Part shown: piece by piece, positions 8,777 through 17,710 of the stretch
Layout: every line of letters begins with the position of its first letter
Numbering within the stretch: the stretch's first letter is position 1
Assembly (NCBI GenBank): GCA_965212595.1
Contig: CBDBVE010000001.1
Coordinates: 62,001 to 126,000, forward strand
DNA length: 64,000 nt
Source of the DNA: Poritiphilus sp965212595
Lineage (GTDB): Bacteria > Bacteroidota > Bacteroidia > Flavobacteriales > Flavobacteriaceae
Direction: 5' to 3'
Translations under genes and position numbers: made by a program
Notes under the pieces: generated by a model
Databases searched by the model: none
Told to the model about the DNA's origin: nothing
The model's input: only the letters and a program-made list of their open reading frames with translations

Positions 8777-9913
8777 TTGAAAAAATTTCTAAAAATATTA
8801 AAACGAATGCTACTATATATTGGATTGCTTGTTGTTATATTAATTCTGGCCTACCTGGCCTTCGTAAATTTTTACCCTTCCTTTGGCGGGGAAGTTTCAG
8901 AGGAACGTAAAGCAAAATACAACAGTTCAGAACAGTTTAAAGAGGGTGCATTTGCAAATACTAAAGATGTTCCTGAAGAACTCAGTTTTTTGGAAATGCT
9001 GAGCTTAAGCCGAAAATTTTTCTTCACAAAGGTTGAAAATGGCACACCTTCCAAGAACATTGAAGTACAAGCTATAGATTCTTTAGAACTGGCCGATGAT
9101 GTGACTCAAACAAGATTAATATGGTTTGGGCATTCTGCTTTTTTATTGCAGATAGAACAAAAAAATATACTTATAGATCCCATGTTTGGGAAAGTTCCGG
9201 CGCCTCATCCCTGGCTTGGAAGCAATAGGTTTAGTAAGAACCTGCCTATTGAAATTGAAAAGTTGCCGGGCATCGACGCCATATTGATTTCCCACGACCA
9301 CTATGACCATCTTGACTATGGGTCTATCAGCAGGCTCAAAGCAAAGGTTGAGATGTTCTATGTGCCTCTGGGAGTAGGCGTTCATTTAGAAGCCTGGGGA
9401 GTACAAAAGTCTAAGATTATAGAACTAGATTGGTGGGAAGAGACCAGCTTTAAAGGCTTGCAGTTTGTATGTACTCCTGCCCAGCATTTTTCAGGGAGGA
9501 AATTCAACAACCGCCAAAGCACCTTATGGAGTTCCTGGGTTATTAAGTCTGGGAACGAAAGCATATTCTTTAGTGGTGATAGTGGTTATGCGGATCATTT
9601 TAAAGCCATTGGAAGCAAATACGGCCCTTTTGATTTTGCCATGCTCGAATGCGGGCAATACAACAAGCTTTGGCCAGACATTCATATGTTCCCGGAAGAA
9701 ACCGCCCAGGCTGGCCTGGATCTGGAAGCCAAGGTGATTATGCCTATTCATTGGGGCGCGTTTAAGCTGGCATTGCACTCCTGGACAGACCCGGTAGAAC
9801 GGGCAAGTAAAAAGGCGAGAGAACTGGAAATACCAATGATTACCCCAAAGATAGGAGAGCCTATTGTATTGGATGCATTAAGAGAAGCCACTTCAAATTG
9901 GTGGGAGAATTAA
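8777..9913 (+). CDS. Membrane-anchored MBL-fold metallo-hydrolase
   Basis: A 378-residue protein with one N-terminal membrane helix (about residues 11-31) and a metallo-beta-lactamase domain of the UlaG/NAPE-PLD-like branch. Metal ligands are visible: HDHYDH at 173-178, FSGDSGY, and a C-terminal HWGAF. The segment WFGHSAFLLQIEQKNILIDP is typical of this branch. I use the TTG at 8777 because MKKFLKILKR gives a positive N-terminus before the helix; an ATG at 8807 is the alternative. It probably hydrolyses a phosphodiester or ester at the membrane, but the substrate is unknown. Confidence 0.85.
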   Translation: MKKFLKILKRMLLYIGLLVVILILAYLAFVNFYPSFGGEVSEERKAKYNSSEQFKEGAFANTKDVPEELSFLEMLSLSRKFFFTKVENGTPSKNIEVQAIDSLELADDVTQTRLIWFGHSAFLLQIEQKNILIDPMFGKVPAPHPWLGSNRFSKNLPIEIEKLPGIDAILISHDHYDHLDYGSISRLKAKVEMFYVPLGVGVHLEAWGVQKSKIIELDWWEETSFKGLQFVCTPAQHFSGRKFNNRQSTLWSSWVIKSGNESIFFSGDSGYADHFKAIGSKYGPFDFAMLECGQYNKLWPDIHMFPEETAQAGLDLEAKVIMPIHWGAFKLALHSWTDPVERASKKARELEIPMITPKIGEPIVLDALREATSNWWEN

Positions 9914-10025
9914 GGACGCATATAAGCTCGCTGAAATTAAAAAACTGCTCGATATCACTAAAGCAATTATCACTACTAAATATTAGTTAGGGTGTAACTC
10001 GCTATTCCGGGGGTGAAAGGGAACT

Positions 10026-10877
10026 TTAGGTATTTTGAATTACCAATGAAACATTTGAAAAATCTCCTTTGCTTAGGTCTTCTTTCAAAATTCCAAAGTA
10101 GGCAATAGCATCACCTCCGAATTCCGAAAAGTTGGTCTTTTCATCAGAAAAGTCTAATTGTAACAAAAGCTCATACCTCTTTTCCTCTGTATGCAATAGA
10201 TTTTTTAAGCTTTGATCTAATTCCGAATCTTTTAACCCGAGAGATTTATGAGCCCACCAGTAGGTTACGGTTCCCTGAAGCGCCTGAGGATTTCCTAAAA
10301 TTTGATGCCTGGTTTCTATCTCGCTCGCAGAATCCGTAAGCAACGATATTTCATCTTTTAGATTTTCAATAATATATTCAAGCTCTTCAGTTTCATTGCG
10401 CCTTAAATAACTTTGGTACGAAGGGAAAGTGAAGTGCTTATAAAAATCTAAAGCGACTTCCTTAAATACCTTTCCCCTGGGAGCCTCATTTTCCCGCACA
10501 GAAAGGTTAGCGCCCGGCTCAACAAAACGTACCACGTACTCACCTTTTTCTACGGGGAATCTATTCTCAACTCCCTCAGTCAGAATAAAAAAATAAAGAA
10601 TACCACCAGGGGGAAGATCTTCTGAAAAAAGATGAGCTGGTAGCTCTGATAGATTTAATTGACAGATAAAAGATAAAGGCTTTCCTGCAAAAGTCGGCCA
10701 TTCAAAATGCTTTGGCAGATCTGGTATCCCTCCATACTTGGAAATACGATCTGATTGCATTACACGTTCTTTGGTCTTTATTCCAAGGCTAGGACGCAAA
10801 AGATCAGATAACTTATTGTAATGCATTGGGCTTTCATCAATGATGAGTTTATGTATATCTTTTTCCAAACTGCTCAT
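10026..10877 (-). CDS. DUF1963 (YwqG-like) protein, candidate immunity protein
   Basis: A 283-residue soluble protein of the DUF1963/YwqG family. The typical core SKYGGIPDLPKHFEWP is followed by PLSFICQLNLSEL and GGILYFFI. No catalytic motif is visible. It starts 6 bp after the stop of the AHH nuclease frame on the same strand, the position a polymorphic-toxin immunity gene normally takes. YwqG proteins occur near toxin loci in other bacteria, so immunity against the AHH nuclease is a reasonable inference, not proven. The protein carries no signal peptide, as expected of an immunity protein acting in the cytoplasm. Confidence 0.8.
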   Translation of the reverse strand: MSSLEKDIHKLIIDESPMHYNKLSDLLRPSLGIKTKERVMQSDRISKYGGIPDLPKHFEWPTFAGKPLSFICQLNLSELPAHLFSEDLPPGGILYFFILTEGVENRFPVEKGEYVVRFVEPGANLSVRENEAPRGKVFKEVALDFYKHFTFPSYQSYLRRNETEELEYIIENLKDEISLLTDSASEIETRHQILGNPQALQGTVTYWWAHKSLGLKDSELDQSLKNLLHTEEKRYELLLQLDFSDEKTNFSEFGGDAIAYFGILKEDLSKGDFSNVSLVIQNT

Positions 10878-10883
10878 ATTTTG

Positions 10884-11333
10884 CTAAAATACAATATCAT
10901 TCAAATGCTTGGTAGGATTATTTTGAACTGCATTCCTAACAGTATTCAGGGCGCTTAGCACCTGGTTGTAGGTTTGCTCAGGAGACAAATTAGCTGGGAT
11001 TTGATCCAATAGTTGCTGCACCCTATTATCATAAAGGTTATGGTTTGGTTGGTTTCGCCAAGATGCAACTGCAATTCCATTTAAGGCCTCATTCATATGA
11101 AAGGCATTTTTCGATTTTGCCGCCTTTTGAATGGCCTGATGATTGCGCTTGCTCCAAGATATCAGATGATGTGCCTGTTTGGGGTCTCCTACATCTAATT
11201 TAAGTACTCTTCTCAATTGACTCCTATCTCCGAAAGCAATTAAATCATTTGCCTTAACGATCCATTTTAAACTTGTTTTCGAATTATTGGATAATTGAAT
11301 CGTACGTTTTGCAAATTTGGCCCCCTGTGGCAA
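10884..11333 (-). CDS. AHH nuclease toxin domain, out of frame with its lipoprotein carrier
   Basis: A 149-residue frame holding an AHH-type (HNH/EndoVII superfamily) nuclease domain. QAHHLISW places the AHH signature at residues 54-56, and FHMNEALNGIAV follows. It is the C-terminal tip of the upstream lipoprotein. Removing one G from the G5 run (plus-strand C5 at 11321-11325) joins the two frames as GWFATG then AKFAKRT, the normal pre-toxin/toxin junction. The frame itself has only a TTG at its beginning and no good start, so as sequenced this tip is probably not made. It is expected to cut DNA or RNA in competitor cells. Confidence 0.75.
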   Translation of the reverse strand: MPQGAKFAKRTIQLSNNSKTSLKWIVKANDLIAFGDRSQLRRVLKLDVGDPKQAHHLISWSKRNHQAIQKAAKSKNAFHMNEALNGIAVASWRNQPNHNLYDNRVQQLLDQIPANLSPEQTYNQVLSALNTVRNAVQNNPTKHLNDIVF

Positions 11334-12708
11334 ACCAACCTGCTACAGGAATAGCTGCTGAAAAGCTAAGAGTAGCATTAACCCCATCGCCCTCTATTGT
11401 ATATATTAAACCATTGGTTAAATCGCATACTTCTCCAATAACCGGAACAAGACCACCAATATCCAAGACAAGATGAACCATTTCTTTGGAGGCCTCCCAG
11501 AAAACTCTCATATCAGACCATTGCGGATGCTCCAACTTCAAAATGGCACATTGCATCGAAAAATGCGCCGCCCATCGCGCTTGTGTGACAGGATCCGTTA
11601 AATTGGCACTGACATGAGAATTTATGGTGCTGTAATATTGAGAGTTATAAGGTCCGTTGAGCTTGCCATACCTTAAGGCATCAATTGTAATCTTTGTGGC
11701 GGCTCTGGCTTCATTAGAGTTGCCATTTATATACAAATAGCTCATAAATTCATCCAGGTTGGTACTATGCGACTTTAAATAATACTCCTGAGCATAGTTA
11801 AGGTTCATTAAATTATCCAGATAATCTACACTACTATTGAGATAAATCTCCCAAAGCGAGTTCCCGTCATCGTCTATTATTGGAGAAGTTCCGTCACCAA
11901 AGCCTCCGCCTCCTGTTCCGGTGCCGCCACCTCCACCACCGCCTGTCCCCTCAATAGGAGCACATTGAAGTGCAGTACATTCTCTTGGCATAATTATAGA
12001 GGCCTGACCGGGGCTTCCCGGAAGGCATACTTGCATGTTCACCCAAATATAACCAGGTCGTTGGTCCGCACTACAACTATCACCAGGGTAATGGTCCGCG
12101 GGTTGCCCATTACCAAGCACACCGTTGCAGGGAAATGGAAAGCCGATATTTGTATAATAGCAGTTCCCATTAGACGCAAGACCGCTTTTTATCTGATCTT
12201 TACTTAGTTGTTCGACCTCAACCTCGCCAAACTCAATGCCCTTGTCGTCGATTTCGATTCCGTTGTTAAAATGATAGGTATACAATTTGATGTCTAATCT
12301 CTCACCTTTTTGTGTTACCACTACATTTTGGGTGTCCTTGCTATTCTTTACTCTGAAGGTATAGGAGATATTATCGCCAGATTCAACCTTGTTTATATAA
12401 TTTGTATCAAGGATGTATGTTTTCTTCCCTCCATTGGACTTGCCTGATTCGCTTTTCGAATAAACATCAAATTGATTGGCTAACTCCTGATAATTGGAAG
12501 TGTTTTCAATAGCTCTGGTCAATTCATCAAAACTGATTGAACCTACTTTAAAGTCAGAACTGTCTGATATTTCTTGGTCCTCCCTACTTGCTTCTACTGT
12601 AATAGTATTGATGGGATCTTCAGGGGTACAGGAGAAAAAAGCAACAAGTAAAAAATAGAAATAAACCTTGATTGCAGATCGGAACTTGGTATGTAAAAAA
12701 AAGGCCAT
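11284..12708 (-). CDS. Surface lipoprotein carrying pre-toxin region (frameshifted polymorphic toxin)
   Basis: A 474-residue frame beginning with a lipoprotein signal whose lipobox ends at Cys27 (VAFFSC). After about 190 residues comes a glycine-rich linker around 11890-11945, then a helical region and a hydrophobic pre-toxin segment (VLDIGGLVPVIGEV ... SFSAAIPVAGWFATG). After the G5 run it reads only 15 more residues, ending CKTYDSIIQ. The AHH nuclease continues in the neighbouring frame. The intact product would be about 600 residues: lipoprotein anchor, linker, pre-toxin and nuclease, a layout known for contact-dependent Bacteroidota toxins. The break may be real, phase-variable or a sequencing error. 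Confidence 0.75.
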   Translation of the reverse strand: MAFFLHTKFRSAIKVYFYFLLVAFFSCTPEDPINTITVEASREDQEISDSSDFKVGSISFDELTRAIENTSNYQELANQFDVYSKSESGKSNGGKKTYILDTNYINKVESGDNISYTFRVKNSKDTQNVVVTQKGERLDIKLYTYHFNNGIEIDDKGIEFGEVEVEQLSKDQIKSGLASNGNCYYTNIGFPFPCNGVLGNGQPADHYPGDSCSADQRPGYIWVNMQVCLPGSPGQASIIMPRECTALQCAPIEGTGGGGGGGTGTGGGGFGDGTSPIIDDDGNSLWEIYLNSSVDYLDNLMNLNYAQEYYLKSHSTNLDEFMSYLYINGNSNEARAATKITIDALRYGKLNGPYNSQYYSTINSHVSANLTDPVTQARWAAHFSMQCAILKLEHPQWSDMRVFWEASKEMVHLVLDIGGLVPVIGEVCDLTNGLIYTIEGDGVNATLSFSAAIPVAGWFATGGQICKTYDSIIQ

Positions 12709-13042
12709 AGTAAATATGATTTAGAATTGGGTTTATAAATGCCAAAACCTGATCAATGAGGTTGATCTATGATGACTGGATAACTCATTTCAAAAATAGA
12801 AAACAATGATTATGATGCAATAAAATATTCTAAAAAATGAAGGAAAAAGATTACTTTGAAAATTAATAAACCTTTAGTCATAAATCCAAGACATGATTTA
12901 ATTTCAGCGCAGATAGGACTTAGCAGTGTTTTCGTGGTATTTAAGCACCTGTTTGCTGAGGACGCACTTTCATGCAGTCCTGGTACTGGCATAATTTAAT
13001 GAGGTATAAACATTTCAGGCGAGGGTCACTTTCCTCTCTTTG
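12709..13042. other. Intergenic stretch, no gene seen
   Basis: These 334 bp separate the toxin gene start from the antiporter stop, both on the minus strand. It should hold the toxin promoter, but I see no clear TAnnTTTG box. The longest open frame here (60 codons, minus strand) has no recognisable similarity or start context. Confidence 0.5.
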
Positions 13043-14293
13043 CTAAAAACTGTACTTCTCACGGAGATACCCTACCAATTTACCAACACTCAGGCCCTGA
13101 ACTAATATGGAGAATACAACCACCACATAGGTTATTACCAAAAACATATCGCGATACATTTCTTTTGAGAGTCCAAGAGCGAGTGCAATAGATATTCCGC
13201 CGCGTAGACCTCCCCAGGTCATAATCAAATTGGTTTTTGGCACAAAATCTAATTTTTTTCTGAACAGGTTTACTGGCAGTAATAGAGACAGGTAACGGCA
13301 AAGCAATATTATCGGAATTGCCAAAAGGCCGGCAACAAGATAGTTTCCATCATAAACCAGGACAAGCATTTCCATCCCTATCAGTACAAACAAAACAGCA
13401 TTGAGAAGAATATCTACCAGTTCCCAGAACTTGTCTACATAAAGTTCTGTAGTATCAGACATCGCACTGTGGCGCATGGTGTCATTCCCTACTACCAATC
13501 CGGCTGTTACCATGGCCAAAGGCGCTGAAAAATGCAGTTTTTGAGCTACAATGGTGCCCATCATAACCAGGGCCAGCGTGATAATGACTTCGATATCAAA
13601 ATCGTCTATAGATTTCATCAACCTATAGGCAATCCACCCTAATAGCAACCCTAATGCCACTCCTCCCAGAACTTCCTCCACAAAAAGCATGGCAATCTCG
13701 CCAAAATTCACCTCACCATTGCCTGACGATGCAATATTGAAAATGGTTAAAAAAACCACTACCCCTACCCCATCATTAAAAAGTGATTCGCCAACAATCT
13801 TTGTCTCCAGTTTCTTAGGAACTCCTGCTTTTTTAAGTATTCCTAAAACGGCAATAGGGTCTGTAGGCGAAATTAGAGCCCCAAAAAGGAGGCAATAAAT
13901 AAATGCTACTTCCAGACCGAGTAGCTGTAAGAGAAAATATAAGGCGCCTCCAACCAGAAAAGTAGATACCAGTACACCTAAGGTGGCAAACAAGAAGATT
14001 GGCCAGCGTTGTACCCGCAACTGCTGAAAATTGGTATGCATAGCCCCGGCAAACAAGAGAAAACTAAGCATATGATCCATCAGTAGCTCCTTAAAATCAA
14101 TTTGCCTGATGAGCTCCAGTTCTGCCTGAAGCAAGGTATCGTCAAAATAACTCAAGGCAAATACCGCAAGCGTGTAAATTATGGTGATGAGCATCAAGCC
14201 AATGGTGTTTGGGAGTTTTAAGAAGCGTACGTTGATATAGCCAAACACTGCGGAGAGGGTCACCAATATTGTGGCGATCAGGTAGTAATCCAT
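13043..14293 (-). CDS. Na+/H+ antiporter (CPA1/NhaP type)
   Basis: A 416-residue integral membrane protein with about 12 hydrophobic helices. The ion-binding region SPTDPIAVLGILKKAGVP (near residue 140) and ESLFNDGVGVVVFLTIF (near residue 170) are diagnostic of CPA1 sodium/proton exchangers. It swaps cytoplasmic Na+ or K+ for external H+ to hold pH and salt balance, as expected for a marine cell. There is no long cytoplasmic C-terminal regulatory tail. It is transcribed alone, as far as spacing shows. Confidence 0.92.
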   Translation of the reverse strand: MDYYLIATILVTLSAVFGYINVRFLKLPNTIGLMLITIIYTLAVFALSYFDDTLLQAELELIRQIDFKELLMDHMLSFLLFAGAMHTNFQQLRVQRWPIFLFATLGVLVSTFLVGGALYFLLQLLGLEVAFIYCLLFGALISPTDPIAVLGILKKAGVPKKLETKIVGESLFNDGVGVVVFLTIFNIASSGNGEVNFGEIAMLFVEEVLGGVALGLLLGWIAYRLMKSIDDFDIEVIITLALVMMGTIVAQKLHFSAPLAMVTAGLVVGNDTMRHSAMSDTTELYVDKFWELVDILLNAVLFVLIGMEMLVLVYDGNYLVAGLLAIPIILLCRYLSLLLPVNLFRKKLDFVPKTNLIMTWGGLRGGISIALALGLSKEMYRDMFLVITYVVVVFSILVQGLSVGKLVGYLREKYSF

Positions 14294-14460
14294 TTGTCTG
14301 AGTTAAATGTTTAAAGTGGTTTACGAATCAATTCCAGGATCATAGGAAAATAATGCTGGAAAAATACATAAAGTGAAGGGTTTATCACAACTTTGAAAGC
14401 CATGATTTTACTAAAGGTGTACTTGCCTGGTCTTTAGTGATTTTCATGCCTTATACAACC

Positions 14461-14491
14461 AAAAAATCCGACACTTTCGTATCAGATTTTT
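14461..14491 (-). terminator. Probable terminator downstream of the small coiled-coil gene
   Basis: Arms AAAAATC (14462-14468) and GATTTTT (14485-14491) pair around an imperfect inner stem. Read on the minus strand, the right side gives a run of T. It lies 64 bp after the stop of the gene at 14556-14936. Confidence 0.45.
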
Positions 14492-14555
14492 GTATTACCA
14501 AGCCTGGTGAGTTTGCTTTAGTTTCTCCGTACAAGAGAGTTTGAAATAAAACAAT

Positions 14556-14936
14556 TTACAACCACTTTAGAAAAAAGTCCATAATGGCTTCCTTAAATTC
14601 ATAGTGCAAATTCACATAGTGCTTCAGGTCATCGTAAAGCGATCGCTTCTCGTATTGTAGCTTTCCGTCCACATTTTTATAGTGGTCTAAGCTATGGATA
14701 TTCCTTAATTTCTGCCGACAGCGGTGAAGCAATTTACCCATCGCATGCCTTTCTATCATCAACCTATTTTGCAGGTATTCTAATTCAAATGAAGATTTTT
14801 GAAAATCCTCTCTACTAGCTATTTCCTCCAGTTTTTTCTGAAAAAAATCCAATTCCGACATGTGAAACTTTAGTTCTCTTTTCCATACTTCCAAATTAAA
14901 GGCAAGATCACTTGAATAGACCGCTTCTGTTTGCAT
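14556..14936 (-). CDS. Small coiled-coil protein of unknown function
   Basis: A 126-residue, charged, almost wholly helical protein with heptad-like repeats over residues 15-110 (LEVWKRELKFHMSELDFFQKKLEEI and following). It has no signal peptide, membrane helix or catalytic motif. I do not recognise the family, though short proteins like this recur in Flavobacteriaceae. It stands alone between the antiporter and the exporter genes, with a probable terminator behind it. Confidence 0.6.
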   Translation of the reverse strand: MQTEAVYSSDLAFNLEVWKRELKFHMSELDFFQKKLEEIASREDFQKSSFELEYLQNRLMIERHAMGKLLHRCRQKLRNIHSLDHYKNVDGKLQYEKRSLYDDLKHYVNLHYEFKEAIMDFFLKWL

Positions 14937-15308
14937 ACTTTTTTGGTTTTACATTTATACTTGATTAGTTTTTTTGAATGATTTTTTGTTTAACATCAAC
15001 AAAAATATTAGCGTAATGAGGTAATTCATCTAACATCCGTGGGCAACAATCAGAGGATTGTCTGTAGGTTCTTGGTTTGGTTGTGACCTAAATATAACTA
15101 TTTTCTGCGAAGGTGTAAAAAGAAAAGTTCTTATACTCAGATAATTGCCCAGCTACCAATGGGCAGAGAAAAGCGGATAGTAGATTATCGTAAAAGTCTG
15201 GTTTAGGTCTTCAAAAATAAGCTCTTATCTATCGGTAAGACCTTTGGAGTAGGTTCTATCAGAAAATTGTTTGATCCTATTTAGGGCCGGGAAGCGTAAT
15301 TTAGCCTA
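14937..15308. other. Intergenic stretch, no gene seen
   Basis: These 372 bp lie between the small coiled-coil gene start and the HlyD stop. There is a 7-bp inverted repeat, AGGTCTT / AAGACCT, around 15208-15245, too weak and widely spaced to call a terminator. No credible open frame was found. Confidence 0.5.
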
Positions 15309-16619
15309 TTAAGTTCTTTCGAAAATCCCCCGGAATTCATACAGTATGCGTTCAAGCAAACTCAGTTCTTCTATCACAATTTCTGCAGTACCCTGCATTT
15401 CTTGCCTAAATTCAATCTTATGGCCGTAGGAAGTTTTTAAACTGTCTATTTCAAGATAAGCTGTATATGTTTTTTCTTTTTGCTTTGGGACTTTTGAAAT
15501 GTTGGCAATCCTCCCTTCAAGGCTACCCCATTCTCGAAAAGGGTAATTGCTTAACTTAATAATTGCTTTTTGTCCGTTTTTTACCTTGCCGGAATTATGC
15601 AGGGGAATACTCACCCTTCCGATTATTTCTTTGGCTTCCTGTGGGATTACGGTGAATAACACCATGTCTTGGGTGACATTCTGATTTTTGTTCCATATAT
15701 CGAATAGCGTTACCCTGCCATTTGACGGACTTTTTAATAGATAAAGATATTCCCATTGCAGGATTGAATTGCTTAAGTTCTGACCAGCATTTTCTAGTTG
15801 TTGTACACCATCATTGTTTTGTTCGTTCTCTTCGGCAGTCATCTGCATTAAAAGGCGATTAAAATTGGCAATTGCAATATGGGTATTTGAAATATTCACT
15901 TTGAAATTCTCATAATTTTGCTCATCCGCCAGTAAGGCTCTGGAGGCCGTTTCATACTCCGAACGGGATATTACTCCCTTGTCAAATAGTTTTTTTTGCC
16001 TTATATGCGCTTTTTTAGAAAGCTCTAAATCTTCTCTGACCAACCGAAGTTGGCTTTTTTGTTTTTGTAAAAGCAATTCTTGTTCTCTTAATTGTCTTTC
16101 AACAATCTCATGCTCTTTGCTCTTAAGTGCCAAAAAATTAAATAATATTAAATTTTGATAGCGATGCAGAAATTCTGAATAACTGCTTTGAATGGGGCCT
16201 AAATTCAGGTTTGGAGGAAAAGACTCCCGCATAGAATCTAAAGAAATGGCTTCGGGCTTAAATTTCTCCATTCTTTCTTTTAAATAAAGGACATCATCAA
16301 TATTAGCGGTACTTTCAATCTCAGCTAAGATCTGGTCTTTTTTAACATGTTGATTTGGTTTGATGAAGACCGATGCCAACTTGCCATGGGTACGGGTTTT
16401 TAAGTAGACAGGTGGAGTCTTTGTTGTTATAACTACCCGGGTAGAAACAATGTCGTTATACTCAATGAGCATTGAACCAAGAAATAACAACAGAACTATG
16501 ATCAAAATAACTGTAGTGCCCAATTGAACAATCCAGTTGGGTTTTTTGCCAAGAATTTCACTGACTATTTCAGACCTTTCCTCTGTGGCATATGTACCTT
16601 TAATTTTTTTCTTCGCCAT
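15309..16619 (-). CDS. HlyD family secretion adaptor of the lanthipeptide exporter
   Basis: A 436-residue periplasmic adaptor (membrane fusion protein). It has a short cytoplasmic N-terminus, one membrane helix (about 30-52), a lipoyl half-motif (KTRTHGKLASVFIKPNQHV), a long coiled-coil hairpin (about 150-260) and a closing lipoyl/beta-barrel half (SPSNGRVTLFDIWNKNQNV). It would join the inner-membrane ABC exporter encoded 8 bp upstream to an outer-membrane channel. No TolC-like gene lies in the window, so the channel must be encoded elsewhere. This pairing with a C39 peptidase-ABC protein is the bacteriocin-export arrangement. Confidence 0.88.
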   Translation of the reverse strand: MAKKKIKGTYATEERSEIVSEILGKKPNWIVQLGTTVILIIVLLLFLGSMLIEYNDIVSTRVVITTKTPPVYLKTRTHGKLASVFIKPNQHVKKDQILAEIESTANIDDVLYLKERMEKFKPEAISLDSMRESFPPNLNLGPIQSSYSEFLHRYQNLILFNFLALKSKEHEIVERQLREQELLLQKQKSQLRLVREDLELSKKAHIRQKKLFDKGVISRSEYETASRALLADEQNYENFKVNISNTHIAIANFNRLLMQMTAEENEQNNDGVQQLENAGQNLSNSILQWEYLYLLKSPSNGRVTLFDIWNKNQNVTQDMVLFTVIPQEAKEIIGRVSIPLHNSGKVKNGQKAIIKLSNYPFREWGSLEGRIANISKVPKQKEKTYTAYLEIDSLKTSYGHKIEFRQEMQGTAEIVIEELSLLERILYEFRGIFERT

Positions 16620-16627
16620 AATACTTT

Positions 16628-17710
16628 TTAATTGCCCAGCTCTAATTGGTTTTTAACCAAAGAATAGTATATACCCTTATTCCTGGTGAGCTCCTCATGC
16701 TTACCCTGTTCTACAATCCTACCACCTTCCAGTACTATAATTTGATCTGCTTTTTTTACGGTACTCAACCTATGAGCCACCACCACAACTGTTCTACCTT
16801 TATAGAACTCTTGTAGCTTTTGCATGATCACTTTTTCGTTATTTGCATCTAACGCACTGGTCGCCTCGTCAAAAAAGATAAAAGTTGGATTCTTGTAAAT
16901 TGCCCTTGCAATTAGTATACGCTGCTTTTGCCCACCACTGATATTGATACCGGCATTCCCAATTTTTGTCCTGTAGTTGTTGGGTAGGCCTTCAATGAAT
17001 TCGGTGATGTTCGCCATTTCAGCGGCATCTGAAAGCCTTTGAATGTCTACTTTTCCCTCTGAATCAGATTCTGTGATGTTCCTTGCTATGGTATCTCCAA
17101 ATAGAAATCCATCCTGCATAACACAGCCGCAGTTTTTTCTCCAAAAAGCGGTGCTCAAATTTCTAAGGTCGCTATTGCCCACCTGAATGTTTCCTTTGTT
17201 AGGTTCATAAAACTTGAGTAAAAGTTTTAGAAGGGTCGTCTTTCCACTGCCACTAGCGCCGACTATCGCGGTTACCTTTCCTTCGGGAATTTCAAGGTTT
17301 ATGTTTTTCAGTACTTTCGGAGACCTTTTGCCCCCGTACCGAAAGTTGAGGTTTTTGATTTTTATTGACCTATTTGCGGGTAACTCTTTGAGTAATTCTG
17401 TGTTTCCTTCTTCATTTTCTTTTTCATGAATTTCGGCCAATCTCTCCAGGCTTATCTTGGCGTCTTGTCCCGTTTGTATGAAATGGATGAAATTGTTTAT
17501 AGGAAGGTTGAGTTGGCCAATGATGTATTGTACCGATAGCATCATCCCCAGAGTAAGGCTACCATCTATAACCGATTTGGCGGCGACAAAAGTGATCAGA
17601 ATATTTTTAAATTCATTAAAGAATTGCCCCCGGTTGTTTGGGTCTGTGAGAGCGATAAGTTCTTGATAGATATCTTGAACAATCTCACCTGAATAGCCTC
17701 CCACTCCCAT
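16628..17710 (-). CDS. lanT: Lanthipeptide exporter, C-terminal part: ABC ATPase (frameshifted lanT)
   Basis: The frame holds the last membrane helices and the nucleotide-binding domain of a peptidase-containing ABC exporter. It shows Walker A GASGSGKTT, signature ISGGQKQR, Walker B TFIFFDEATSALD and the switch histidine VVVAHRLST. There is no start of its own in a sensible place: the first 28 codons overlap the upstream frame and are out-of-frame reading, and genuine sequence begins at QFFNEFKNILITF. It is the continuation of the frame at 17596-18843. Adding one base to (or removing two from) the G5 run at 17627-17631 restores a protein of about 738 residues, the usual size. Confidence 0.85.
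   Translation of the reverse strand: MGVGGYSGEIVQDIYQELIALTDPNNRGQFFNEFKNILITFVAAKSVIDGSLTLGMMLSVQYIIGQLNLPINNFIHFIQTGQDAKISLERLAEIHEKENEEGNTELLKELPANRSIKIKNLNFRYGGKRSPKVLKNINLEIPEGKVTAIVGASGSGKTTLLKLLLKFYEPNKGNIQVGNSDLRNLSTAFWRKNCGCVMQDGFLFGDTIARNITESDSEGKVDIQRLSDAAEMANITEFIEGLPNNYRTKIGNAGINISGGQKQRILIARAIYKNPTFIFFDEATSALDANNEKVIMQKLQEFYKGRTVVVVAHRLSTVKKADQIIVLEGGRIVEQGKHEELTRNKGIYYSLVKNQLELGN

Noticed and set aside
1266..10890. Identical TCATATTTTGCTAA at the starts of the SDR (1279) and DUF1963 (10877) genes
   Set aside because: Short A/T-rich start-region similarity; better explained by common translation-start composition than by shared regulation.
12810..12992. A 60-codon minus-strand frame between toxin and antiporter genes
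   Set aside because: No recognisable protein features or start context; probably chance.
15208..15245. AGGTCTT / AAGACCT inverted repeat near the HlyD stop
   Set aside because: Seven bases with a long loop; likely by chance.
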